Shown here: piece after piece, positions 46,501 to 54,381 of the stretch | Numbering within the stretch: position 1 is the first letter of the stretch | Layout: each line of letters starts with the position of its first letter | NCBI RefSeq assembly: GCF_003432035.1 | Contig: NZ_QOHO01000070.1 | Location: 1-55,632 of the forward strand | From: Lacrimispora amygdalina | GTDB lineage: Bacteria; Bacillota; Clostridia; Lachnospirales; Lachnospiraceae | Direction: 5' to 3' | DNA: 55,632 nucleotides | Notes under the pieces: model-generated | Database searches by the model: none | Told to the model about the DNA's origin: nothing | The model's input: only the letters and a program-made list of their open reading frames with translations | Program-made: the position numbers and the translations under genes

Positions 46501-46542
46501 CGGTTACATTTCGGTTACATAACATTGTTTTAGATAATTATA
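46501..46542 (-). promoter_or_regulatory. promoter with directly repeated GGTTACAT operator-like sites
   Basis: TATAAT on the minus strand (46542-46537) is followed within about 20 bases by two direct repeats, ATGTAACCG, on the minus strand (46520-46501 region, CGGTTACAT twice on the plus strand). A related CATGTAAC lies at 46550-46557 and GTAACGGTTAC occurs in the murC leader. The repeats overlap the expected start site, as operators often do. Confidence 0.4.
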
Positions 46543-46583
46543 TTTTATCACATGTAACTGATGAATGAAATAGAAAATATAAA

Positions 46584-46617
46584 CAAAAAACTCCCGACTT
46601 TAACTGGGTCAGGAGTT
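46584..46617 (-). terminator. intrinsic terminator of queT
   Basis: On the minus strand AACTCCTGACCCAG and GTCGGGAGTT pair around a short loop, followed by TTTTTTG. Confidence 0.8.
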
Positions 46618-46637
46618 CCTAAATTTGTGATCTTCTA

Positions 46638-47147
46638 TCAGACTGTTTCTGAAAAGAAACGATCAAATATAAGATATTTATACCTGTTAAGAACACCCAG
46701 CAATATATTCCCCAATACTCCAATTGCAAGAATCTCCCCAATACCAACCGTGACCATCGCATACCATATCATATCCGGTGAGCCGTAAGCATAACGAAGA
46801 ACCCATGGAATAATAACAACATTGGACAAAATAGGCGGTATACATACCAGCCATTTATTCCCCCGGAGTTTATAGGCTCCAACCGCACCAATCAGCGTGG
46901 CCAGACTGCCAAAAATCACATCAAGTGCAGCTGCTCCGCACAGGAGATTAGACAGAAAACAACCGATAAATAATCCGGGAATTGCAGCTGGGGTAAAGTA
47001 GGGAAGGATACAAAGCATTTCCGAAACACGAAACTGGACTGGTCCGAAGCTGATGGGGGCAAATGCCATGGTCAGCACCGTGTAGATTGCAGCAATCACT
47101 GCAGAAAAAACAATGAAATGGGTTTTCACTGATGATTTGTGATTCAT
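46638..47147 (-). CDS. queT: queuosine precursor (preQ) transporter QueT
   Basis: The 169-residue membrane protein matches QueT, the substrate-binding S component of an ECF transporter for queuosine precursors. The typical opening is AVIAAIYTVLTMAFAPISFGPVQFRVSEMLCILPYF, with later LFIGCFLSNLLCGAAALDVIFGS. The remaining segments are hydrophobic helices. The preQ1-I riboswitch directly upstream confirms the assignment. The energy-coupling AT module is presumably elsewhere on the genome. Confidence 0.95.
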   Translation of the reverse strand: MNHKSSVKTHFIVFSAVIAAIYTVLTMAFAPISFGPVQFRVSEMLCILPYFTPAAIPGLFIGCFLSNLLCGAAALDVIFGSLATLIGAVGAYKLRGNKWLVCIPPILSNVVIIPWVLRYAYGSPDMIWYAMVTVGIGEILAIGVLGNILLGVLNRYKYLIFDRFFSETV

Positions 47148-47154
47148 ATTTTTT

Positions 47155-47200
47155 TCTCCTCTAGTTTTGTTTTAGGTGTGGAAGGTCTCGAACACACCGG
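47155..47200 (-). promoter_or_regulatory. preQ1-I riboswitch in the queT leader
   Basis: On the minus strand the aptamer has P1 GGTGTG/CACACC around an L1 loop TTCGAGACCTTC, followed by the A-rich tail TAAAACAAAACTAGAGG. The tail carries the conserved AAACTA and overlaps the ribosome binding site GAGGAG. This matches the class I preQ1 consensus: P1, a TTC-rich loop, an A-rich 3' tail and ACTA. Binding of preQ1 would block translation of queT. Confidence 0.88.
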
Positions 47201-47487
47201 TCTTTGTTGTGAAAGCCCTCTATTTTACAAGGAATTTCACGGCCTTATTATTGTCTTTCGGGTACTAAAAGCAGGGAGTTGACATAACTTTCAACAATTA
47301 TGCCTCAGATATGCTTTAACCACCTTATTTTCAAATTCCTCAGACTGCTACAGTATACCATTACCCTGTGGATTTATCAAGTGGCTCTATTCGGTATTTC
47401 TTATAGACATTCCACTTAGTGTTTGGTATATCACTTTGGCGTCATATGATACTACTGAGATACATGGTTTCCCTGACTGCCAGTAGT
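47201..47487. other. gene-free region, possibly a decayed element
   Basis: It is 287 bases without a supported gene. Stops interrupt all frames. One minus-strand stretch reads SEEFENKVVKAYL, which faintly resembles the start of IS3-type OrfA proteins (YSEEF-x-VVKxYL), so the region could be a decayed insertion sequence. A promoter for the queT transcript must also lie here. I see no convincing tRNA or structured RNA. Confidence 0.3.
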
Positions 47488-47865
47488 TTATAAATCCTTT
47501 CTATAATACCTTTGAAAAGATTGAAGTACATTTAATTGTAATTTTTCCTTCTCATTTAAATTTCCCATAAAATAATCTTCACAAAGTCGTTTATCTTCCT
47601 CAACTGGTCTGGAATAATCAGCTTTAACATCTGTTTTTACATTTTGGCTAAATGTATTCACTGTACTATCCACTCTATTCATGAAAGCATTCCAATTTTT
47701 TTCAGACATATTAATACTACCTTTACGGTCATTTTCTAAGTCCGCATTAATTTTTTCCATTATTTTTAATTTCCAATTCAATACTTCATTTCTAAATGCT
47801 TCTGTTCCCGATTTTTTTGATGATACGTCGGTATGACAGTATTTATTCAACCCAGCTATTTCCAT
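47488..47865 (-). CDS. uncharacterised small protein
   Basis: The 125-residue soluble, charged and probably helical protein has no recognised domain. It starts MEIAGLNKYCHTDVSSKKSGTEAF and contains a long helix (EVLNWKLKIMEKINADLENDRKG) and a C-terminal basic YYRK. The ATG at 47865 is chosen because AGTGGAGG lies 12 bases upstream; an ATG four codons earlier touches that site, and the longest frame starts at 47934. Similar small proteins with a short SxxG-like N-terminus are common in Lachnospiraceae, with no known role. Confidence 0.6.
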   Translation of the reverse strand: MEIAGLNKYCHTDVSSKKSGTEAFRNEVLNWKLKIMEKINADLENDRKGSINMSEKNWNAFMNRVDSTVNTFSQNVKTDVKADYSRPVEEDKRLCEDYFMGNLNEKEKLQLNVLQSFQRYYRKDL

Positions 47866-47998
47866 AATAATTTTCATCCTCCACTCTGTCTTTCTATATA
47901 AATTATAACCAATCTTTTCTGGGTTCACAATCACTATTTATGAAATTTCCGTGACACGCTCTGACACAACTCTGTATAAGCCATATCAACCCCCTGGC

Positions 47999-48787
47999 TT
48001 AATTTTTCATCCACCACTCCTTAGGAATTGTGTCCAATTCAATAATACAATTGATCTGGTGAGACAGCACATCTTTTGTCACATCAAAAATAGCTTTCGA
48101 ATTACATAAAATGCAGGCTGCATCCCCAAAAGAAGACTTAACTGCTGCACCTCTTTCATAGAAAGCCTGTTCCAGTTTTGTGTAATTTTCTGAGATATGA
48201 TCCGTGACAGAATTATAATGGCGGTGCATAAAGGAAGGCTTTATCCGACCGTCAGGCATAATGATCTTAAAATATGTGGGCTCCTTAGTCAGTCGATCCG
48301 GCACATCTAAATGTTCTTCCACACAGTGAATAAAGGTATTTCTCTCATGCCCCACTCCAAGAAGCAGAATTTTACCGTTTCTTCCTTTTAAGCGATCATA
48401 GCACCCTCCTGGAGGGCAGGGCGTTGTTCGATTTTCTTCTCCTTCAATAAATGCTTCACTATCCTTTCCGTACACAGCTACACTATGGGTCGGATGAAGC
48501 GAACGAAGCACACCTTTCCGTTTCATGAAAAGATTGGGTAAAATTCCCACACAGGCGGGCTCAATCCTGGGATCAAATACATTATGATATTCCGACATGG
48601 AAAACCATGTATGAGTTGGCAGTATCAGAAGACCTTCACACAGGTATTCCATAAAGGCATCCAGTACGGTATCCGCTCCACCTTCAACCTCTCCGATTGC
48701 CTTCAAGGATGAATGCACCAGTAATGTATCAAAAGGCTCTATTCCCATTTCCTTTAGATTTTGTTTCAGATTTTGTTTTGTAAACAT
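47999..48787 (-). CDS. AAC(3)-family N-acetyltransferase
   Basis: The 262-residue protein matches the antibiotic_NAT family that uses acetyl-CoA to acetylate aminoglycoside 3-amino groups. Family blocks are LLVHSSLKAIGEVEGGADTVLDAF, LPTHTW, LRSLHPTHSVAVYGK, TPCPPGGCYDRL and GKILLLGVGHERNTFIHCVEEHL. Many chromosomal members of this family in Clostridia are not proven resistance genes, and the substrate here is unknown. It is monocistronic on the minus strand. Confidence 0.9.
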   Translation of the reverse strand: MFTKQNLKQNLKEMGIEPFDTLLVHSSLKAIGEVEGGADTVLDAFMEYLCEGLLILPTHTWFSMSEYHNVFDPRIEPACVGILPNLFMKRKGVLRSLHPTHSVAVYGKDSEAFIEGEENRTTPCPPGGCYDRLKGRNGKILLLGVGHERNTFIHCVEEHLDVPDRLTKEPTYFKIIMPDGRIKPSFMHRHYNSVTDHISENYTKLEQAFYERGAAVKSSFGDAACILCNSKAIFDVTKDVLSHQINCIIELDTIPKEWWMKN

Positions 48788-48896
48788 AATGATACCTTTC
48801 TTATCCCAAATCCATTAATAGTTTTATATCTACAATCATAAGGGAACCGCCGGTATTTTGCAAGCTACTATGATTCATACCACGGAACCACCACTG

Positions 48897-49772
48897 TTAT
48901 CGAACTGGAATATAAAGATCAACTTCAGAATCTGGGTGATCGTAGCCCAGAAATCTGTTATCATAGAGTTCAAAGTCCTCCCTCCAGTCCAATTCCTCTT
49001 CGGTTGATAAAAACCATGTTCCCCAGATATATTCAAACGTCTGAGGCAGCATACTTAAGCTTCCCCTGTGAGTGAACACGGCATACTTTCCTGCTGGCAG
49101 AACCTTTCTGACAAATTTCGATGGCAAGCCTTCAAAAGAATGTACTTCATAGCCTGCAACCTCCGTAAATAAAACCCAGTCATTCATAGTATAAAGTGTG
49201 TTTTCATTGCAGGCTTCGCAGATGCCAAAACCTCTGCCTCCCTCCACCAGATTCGGAATTTCATGATACATTCGGTTTGCATTATTCCAAAGATCTCTTA
49301 GTTTTATATCGGACAGTGTAGTCTCTCCCCGAATTCCTGCTACTTTAATCTCAGGTATGGTTACAATTTTGGGGTGAACGGTTACGTTAGAAATCAGATG
49401 TTGTAAAAGTCCCTGATCCAATCGTTCTTTTGCTCCCACATACGCATCCAGCCGATTAATGCGATATGTCTGCGGGCTTACCCGATATATTGCTTTAAAA
49501 GCCCGGCTGAATGCTTCTGATGATTCAAAACCACTGTCTACAGCAATATCAATGATTCTCTCATCTGTATATAACAGACGCTTTGCCCCATCGGCCAGGC
49601 GGCGTTTTTTAATGTAACTTCCTATTGTTTCACCCAGAAGAGAAAAGAACTGCCGGTTGAGATGATAGTAAGAATAACCGGCAGCCCTGGCCACATCTTC
49701 TACACGAATGTCTTCTCTTAAATTGGCTTCTATATAAATCACTGCCCGTTCCAGCGACTTTCGGTAGTCCAT
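48897..49772 (-). CDS. AraC-family regulator with GyrI-like effector domain
   Basis: The 291-residue regulator has two parts. The N-terminal 105 residues hold the two AraC-type helix-turn-helix motifs: IRVEDVARAAGYSYYHLNRQFFSLLGETIGSYIKK and IIDIAVDSGFESSEAFSRAFKAIYRVSPQTYR. The C-terminal part, from about residue 135, matches the GyrI-like/SOUL small-molecule binding domain (KIVTIPEIKVAGIRG, GKYAVFTHRGSLSMLPQTFEYIW). It begins 19 bases after the C45 peptidase gene and probably regulates it. Confidence 0.92.
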   Translation of the reverse strand: MDYRKSLERAVIYIEANLREDIRVEDVARAAGYSYYHLNRQFFSLLGETIGSYIKKRRLADGAKRLLYTDERIIDIAVDSGFESSEAFSRAFKAIYRVSPQTYRINRLDAYVGAKERLDQGLLQHLISNVTVHPKIVTIPEIKVAGIRGETTLSDIKLRDLWNNANRMYHEIPNLVEGGRGFGICEACNENTLYTMNDWVLFTEVAGYEVHSFEGLPSKFVRKVLPAGKYAVFTHRGSLSMLPQTFEYIWGTWFLSTEEELDWREDFELYDNRFLGYDHPDSEVDLYIPVR

Positions 49773-49791
49773 GTCAAATTTCTCTCCTTTT

Positions 49792-50910
49792 TCAATCTAA
49801 CGGCTGATAAGTATAAATAACCGGATCTGCTTTTTCAAAATTTAATCCGATTTCCCTGACCGTTTCTTTCATATCATCACTTACAAGAAATCGTTCCCAG
49901 CCATTTTCTTCTCTTCCGCCCCAGCAGATATCGATGGATCTGTCTGCCGGAGACAAGATCATGCTCTTAGTGGTTCCAAAATATTCTTCATAATAATGGG
50001 TGCATAATCCCTCAGGATATTTTGACAAAAGCATATTTTTTAACTGGTCCCTTGTTATTTCAGAGGCTCCAGTCAGTTTTCTTGTAATATAATCATAACG
50101 CTTTGCCGAGTGGACAAATGCTTTGGGCTCATAAGGTACTAATTCAGGTAATACCGGGTGATTGGTAGCGTGTAAAAACTGTTGAGATGAGTCAGCATCC
50201 AGCTTTTTAAATGCTAATCTTCCATCCACCGTCTCTACCAAGGCGGTATTACCAGCCTGATCAAGAAGTATTAAATTTAAGTTATAGGCGATGGGCATAT
50301 TCCTGATATACTGAAGACCATCACTTACATCTTTACAATTCTCCAATAAGGCACGAATAACTGCCCAGAACTGAAGGCCTTTAATTCTGGGTTCCCTCAT
50401 ATACGCCATTGCACCAACGGGAAATCCACAGGAACTCATAGTCACCGCCAGCCCATGTTCATTAATACCATCATCTCTGCCAAAGAATAGTACACTCGTG
50501 CCAATATGTGCAAACTTTCCTTTTATTTTAGTTTTCACAAGACAGAAATCTTCGGCTTCATGATGAAACTCATAGTTCCGGGCAAGGAGCGGCTTATGCT
50601 CTGCTGTTATGGATGGCAGCAGTGCCATATGGCTGCAGCGGGGCAGCAGATAAGTCATTCCATAGAAGAAAATTTGATCTGCATTCACCTGCAATGCGTC
50701 TGCAAATCCTTGAATTTCCTCAGTTAGTCCGGGGCACCATTGATCAAACAGTTTCTGTGCCTCCTTGAAATCATCTGTTCCAAAACCTTCCACCGATTGG
50801 GTATGGAGTGCTTTTAGTTGGGGAATCTCTCCCATAATCCTGCCCATCTGGTAACCCGTTTCGTAATTTGTGCCTTTTAAATTCATGGTATAAGCTGATA
50901 CATTATTCAT
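49792..50910 (-). CDS. C45-family autoproteolytic acyltransferase/hydrolase
   Basis: The 372-residue protein matches the C45/AAT family (isopenicillin acyltransferase-like, Ntn hydrolases). The conserved core is YLLPRCSHMALL, where Cys92 is the catalytic N-terminal nucleophile after self-cleavage, then LLARNYEFHHEAED, GRDDGINEHGLAVTMSS and ATNHPVLP. Members cleave or transfer amides. A role in bile-acid or acyl-amide turnover is possible but not shown. The start is followed by a coupled AraC-GyrI regulator. Confidence 0.88.
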   Translation of the reverse strand: MNNVSAYTMNLKGTNYETGYQMGRIMGEIPQLKALHTQSVEGFGTDDFKEAQKLFDQWCPGLTEEIQGFADALQVNADQIFFYGMTYLLPRCSHMALLPSITAEHKPLLARNYEFHHEAEDFCLVKTKIKGKFAHIGTSVLFFGRDDGINEHGLAVTMSSCGFPVGAMAYMREPRIKGLQFWAVIRALLENCKDVSDGLQYIRNMPIAYNLNLILLDQAGNTALVETVDGRLAFKKLDADSSQQFLHATNHPVLPELVPYEPKAFVHSAKRYDYITRKLTGASEITRDQLKNMLLSKYPEGLCTHYYEEYFGTTKSMILSPADRSIDICWGGREENGWERFLVSDDMKETVREIGLNFEKADPVIYTYQPLD

Positions 50911-51101
50911 ATTCTTAATCCTCCTGTTCTGAATTTAGTTTAATCAGACAGGCGGAATTTTACATGATATTTTCTGCTCTTTTTATATAACTCAGTTACA
51001 ACACAAATTAGCTTCCCGCACCTTAACATATACAATATACCACCTTTGATTTTATTATACTATTCCCCCGTAATTAATAATTTATAATCTTCCCTCTGTT
51101 T

Positions 51102-51115
51102 CGAACATATGTTCT
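51102..51115 (+). promoter_or_regulatory. LexA/DinR-type SOS box
   Basis: CGAACATATGTTCT matches the Firmicute SOS consensus CGAAC-RNRY-GTTYC at 13 of 14 positions, and its core GAACATATGTTC is a perfect 12-base palindrome. It is followed three bases later by TATAAT, so LexA binding could block that promoter. A strong TTGACA/TATTAT promoter lies about 75 bases further downstream. Repression by LexA and DNA-damage induction are inferred. Confidence 0.75.
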
Positions 51116-51186
51116 AATATAATCATAACACCAACACCTTATGAAGTCAATAGTAAATCTAAAATCTAAAATAATCAAAAACATTG

Positions 51187-51215
51187 TTGACATTATGCCT
51201 ACACAGTGTTATTAT
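51187..51215 (+). promoter_or_regulatory. sigma-A promoter of the polymerase operon
   Basis: A perfect TTGACA (51187-51192), a 17-base spacer and TATTAT (51210-51215) lie about 150 bases before the 61-aa ORF on the plus strand. Confidence 0.8.
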
Positions 51216-51362
51216 TTGTACACACACCACCAACAACTTTAATAAAAATACAATCTTCTAAATACTCCCCATTTTATTATCTATCATTCTTCTCTCCTGT
51301 TTCATGATAATCTGACCTGTTAACTGCCGGCAGATGAAAAACGAAAAGGAGAACCATTCAAT

Positions 51363-51548
51363 ATGAAATCATTTCAGAAACCAACCATACCAACAAGAGA
51401 AGAATTTCACAGATTCTATGCGGGTGAAATTAATGTCCGTGATTTCTGTACCGAACGTACAAATCAGCGCCGGATCCCCCCATATACACCAGAAGAACGC
51501 AAAGTTCAGTCAGACAGGGCCCAGATGACGGACAAACATACCACTTAG
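51363..51548 (+). CDS. small protein of the SOS-polymerase operon
   Basis: The 61-residue, charged, soluble protein has no recognised family. It contains TREEFHRFYAGEINVRDF, then a basic RTNQRRIPPYTPEERK stretch. The ATG has AAAAGGAG about twelve bases upstream. It lies between the promoter at 51187 and the polymerase gene, 67 bases before it, and is on the same strand. It may be a regulator or an accessory subunit; there is no direct evidence. Confidence 0.6.
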   Translation: MKSFQKPTIPTREEFHRFYAGEINVRDFCTERTNQRRIPPYTPEERKVQSDRAQMTDKHTT

Positions 51549-51615
51549 AACAAGAATACTATAAGAGATACTACTTTTAATATTTAAATCAGCATGATTA
51601 AAGGGGGAAAATAAA

Positions 51616-54381
51616 TTGGCCAGAGAACAATCCTGTCACAAATTTATATATAAACTGCAAAGCAGGCGATTAGCCAAGGCAGGCTGGAATTTGACACTGC
51701 CTCTTTCTACCGCACTTAATAATAAAAGTGATGTGGTAGCTACAGGAGACAGCCAGCTGCTGCGTTGGATCCTGGAATTGAACGGTAGTGAGGATTTAGA
51801 CAGCGAGGTTAATTCTGTTAAGCTGCATTTAAAAGAACTGAAAAAAGCGAAAAAAAGCGATGATTCTAAAAAAAAGATAAAAGACTTATACAAGAAATTA
51901 TATGACCTTCAATATCAGAAAGACTGCCTTTATTTAATCATGAATTCCAGTAAGGATTATCATAGAGCAAACAAAGGATTTTCTATTAATGGAACCAGTT
52001 ACCACAGACTTCTCGGCACCAACGGTGGTGTCAAAAAGTCTACAATAACCTATGTAAGTGATCGGATTTACGAAGAAATAAAAAAACGGATGGATAATGG
52101 GAGAGATTTAAATAAAAAGCTGATTCCTGCCAAACTGGAAGCCTACCAGGCTCTGATCTGCAGCGGCTCTATTCCCGTATCCATGCCCCGCATGGTGGTT
52201 GTAAAGGATTGTTATGTGTCATGGAAAGAAGACGTAATTCTTATACGGGATGAGGCTTTAGAAGAACCACACATGTCATATGAAAAAAATTACGAAATTA
52301 ACTATTGTGATTCCGACGGCTACGGTCTTATGTCTCCGGAATATTCTAAGCTCGTAAACAAAGAGCTGAACGGAGATTATGCAGAAGTAAAGACCATTAC
52401 CGGTATTAATACACGCTTTGCATGGACCAAAGGGATGCTATTTACATTTGATTTTGTAGAGTTTGCCCGGAAGATCAATCATGGAAACTATATGATTTCT
52501 GATGCCTGGGGGACGCTTCGGGATGTCCGGGACTATGATGTAATACTTACTACCTCAATGGTGAAACTCTGGGATTCCTATGAGAGTCTGGAACATTTTC
52601 TCCGCTGCTCCATGGAAAACCACTATCAGTTTTCCGTATCAAAAACAACACCTCTCAGGCTGGAACATGTAAGAAATGCTAATTATCAGTTTCTTCAGAC
52701 CTATGAATTTACAGATGAAGAAATCAGTCTGCTCTGTAAACCTACCATAGAGGAGCTGAAAGGCGCCCTTTGCATGGACTGGGGAAAAACCCTGGTTTTC
52801 TTAAAGGGAATGTATTTGGAGGATGATCAAATGGAGGGCCTAAACAATGATTTTGTTAAAGCCCTCATGATTGATCCCAAAATGATGGATGATCCCTTTA
52901 TACTTAATAAGGTTTATGGAATGATTAAAAAAAGAATCCAGATGGCCGCCAAAGGCTCCATTCAGCTTTCCGGCAATTACGCCATCGTATCCGGCGACCT
53001 TTATTCCCTGGCTCAGTCAATCTTTGGGCTGCCGGTTACCGGCCTTTTAAAACAGGGAGAAGTCTATCACAGATACTGGCGTCAGAAAGGGGTAAAAGAA
53101 ATTGCCTGCTTTCGCGCTCCCATGACCTGCCACAACAACATTCGGAAACGTTCCGTGGTTCACAGCGAAGAAATGGATTACTGGTATCAGTATAATCAGA
53201 CCGGAATGATTCTTAATTCATGGGATTCTACCTGCGATGCTTTAAATGGAGCAGATAAAGACAGTGACAGCTTTTTTACTACTGATAACAAAATCATTTT
53301 AAAAAATACCAGAGACGTTCCTGCCATTGAATGTGTTCAGAGGCAGGCAGAAAAGATTATTCCAGACGAGCCGGCTCTTGTCAAAGCCAATCTACTGGCT
53401 TTTGGTGATGAAATCGGATCTACAACCAACAAAATCACCTCTATGATTGAACTTCAGTCCAGTTTTAAAAAGGGAAGTCCGGAATACATGGCTCTTGAAT
53501 ACAGAATCATGTGCGGACAGCACTACCAGCAAAATTCCATTGATAAGGCAAAGGGGATTTTATCAAAGCCAATGCCCAGATACTGGTATGATAAATCAGC
53601 CTGCCGCCAGCTTCCTGAAACAACGGAAGAAGAAAAGGAATTCAAGAATCTTTGTTTTAACATAGCAGCTGAAAAAAAGCCTTATTTCATGAGATACATA
53701 TACCCAGATCTTATGAATGAATATAAGAAATACACCACTGACAGCAATAAGAAATGCATCCGGCGCTTTCAAATGCCGCTTAAAGAGCTGGAACAAATTC
53801 AGGATTATACTCCTGAACAGGGGGAATTTCTGGAATACCATAAGAAATTTATGCCAACCGGAAATAATCTCTGTACCATCAACCGGATCTGCCTCCTGTT
53901 TGAAGAAACATTTGGTCAATTTCTTACCGACCGTAAAAATGAAGCCTGCTTTGATTACTCTGTCTTAAAATGCGGAATGAATTACCAGAAAAGTGATTAT
54001 CGAAAAATCGAGAATATAAAAAAAGAATATGACGATTCCATGAAGCTCTATCATCAGACAGCCAAAGCCATGCGTCTGGATAAAGAAGAGATGGCTGCAA
54101 ACCGGACTATAATGCTGATGAAATTCCGCTCAGCATGCGAATCCATTTGTCCCAATGCATTGGAATTATGTGAAATTCTTTTAGATATGTGCTATACCAC
54201 CAATAAATCCAAACAATTTGTATGGGATGTCTGCGGGGATACCATAATACAGACTCTTCTCAAAAAAAATAATTATATCATCCATTATCCCGAACTGACA
54301 GAAACTAAGGGGGATTTTGAATTTGGAGGAGAGTCATTCATTATGAAAGAAAAGAGATTAAGAGAGGATGAATTACTTTGA
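51616..54381 (+). CDS. single-polypeptide QDE-1/YonO-type double-psi beta-barrel RNA polymerase homologue
   Basis: The 921-residue protein carries, in order, the hallmarks of the eukaryotic-type RdRP family (PF05183-like): DSDGYGLMSPE at 232-242 (DG-x-G-x-x-S), RFAWTKGML at 267-275 (R-x4-KG), TTSMVKLW at 312-319 (SMxK), YAIVSGD at 455-461, CFRAPMTCHNNI (RxP at 500-502) and the metal-binding ADKDSD with Asp547, Asp549 and Asp551. That last motif corresponds to NADFDGD of RNAP beta' and DxDGD of QDE-1. Here the Gly is Ser. It starts with TTG, eight bases after AAGGGGG. Whether it uses RNA or DNA templates cannot be told. The N-terminal ~150 residues include a charged coiled coil. Confidence is high in the fold, moderate in activity. 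Confidence 0.85.
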   Translation: MAREQSCHKFIYKLQSRRLAKAGWNLTLPLSTALNNKSDVVATGDSQLLRWILELNGSEDLDSEVNSVKLHLKELKKAKKSDDSKKKIKDLYKKLYDLQYQKDCLYLIMNSSKDYHRANKGFSINGTSYHRLLGTNGGVKKSTITYVSDRIYEEIKKRMDNGRDLNKKLIPAKLEAYQALICSGSIPVSMPRMVVVKDCYVSWKEDVILIRDEALEEPHMSYEKNYEINYCDSDGYGLMSPEYSKLVNKELNGDYAEVKTITGINTRFAWTKGMLFTFDFVEFARKINHGNYMISDAWGTLRDVRDYDVILTTSMVKLWDSYESLEHFLRCSMENHYQFSVSKTTPLRLEHVRNANYQFLQTYEFTDEEISLLCKPTIEELKGALCMDWGKTLVFLKGMYLEDDQMEGLNNDFVKALMIDPKMMDDPFILNKVYGMIKKRIQMAAKGSIQLSGNYAIVSGDLYSLAQSIFGLPVTGLLKQGEVYHRYWRQKGVKEIACFRAPMTCHNNIRKRSVVHSEEMDYWYQYNQTGMILNSWDSTCDALNGADKDSDSFFTTDNKIILKNTRDVPAIECVQRQAEKIIPDEPALVKANLLAFGDEIGSTTNKITSMIELQSSFKKGSPEYMALEYRIMCGQHYQQNSIDKAKGILSKPMPRYWYDKSACRQLPETTEEEKEFKNLCFNIAAEKKPYFMRYIYPDLMNEYKKYTTDSNKKCIRRFQMPLKELEQIQDYTPEQGEFLEYHKKFMPTGNNLCTINRICLLFEETFGQFLTDRKNEACFDYSVLKCGMNYQKSDYRKIENIKKEYDDSMKLYHQTAKAMRLDKEEMAANRTIMLMKFRSACESICPNALELCEILLDMCYTTNKSKQFVWDVCGDTIIQTLLKKNNYIIHYPELTETKGDFEFGGESFIMKEKRLREDELL

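Larger units (their letters stand above)
50911..51362. promoter_or_regulatory. intergenic region upstream of the polymerase operon
   Basis: It is 452 AT-rich bases with no gene. It separates the minus-strand C45 gene from the plus-strand module. It holds the SOS box at 51102-51115, a -10-like TATAAT at 51118-51123, and a strong sigma-A promoter at 51187-51215. A ~140-base untranslated leader precedes the 61-aa ORF. I see no clear terminator or riboswitch. Confidence 0.6.

Noticed and set aside
51616-54381. The 921-aa protein as a phage YonO or crAss-type polymerase inside a prophage
   Set aside because: No phage structural, lysis, integrase or packaging genes are visible in the window. An element extending past the right edge cannot be excluded.
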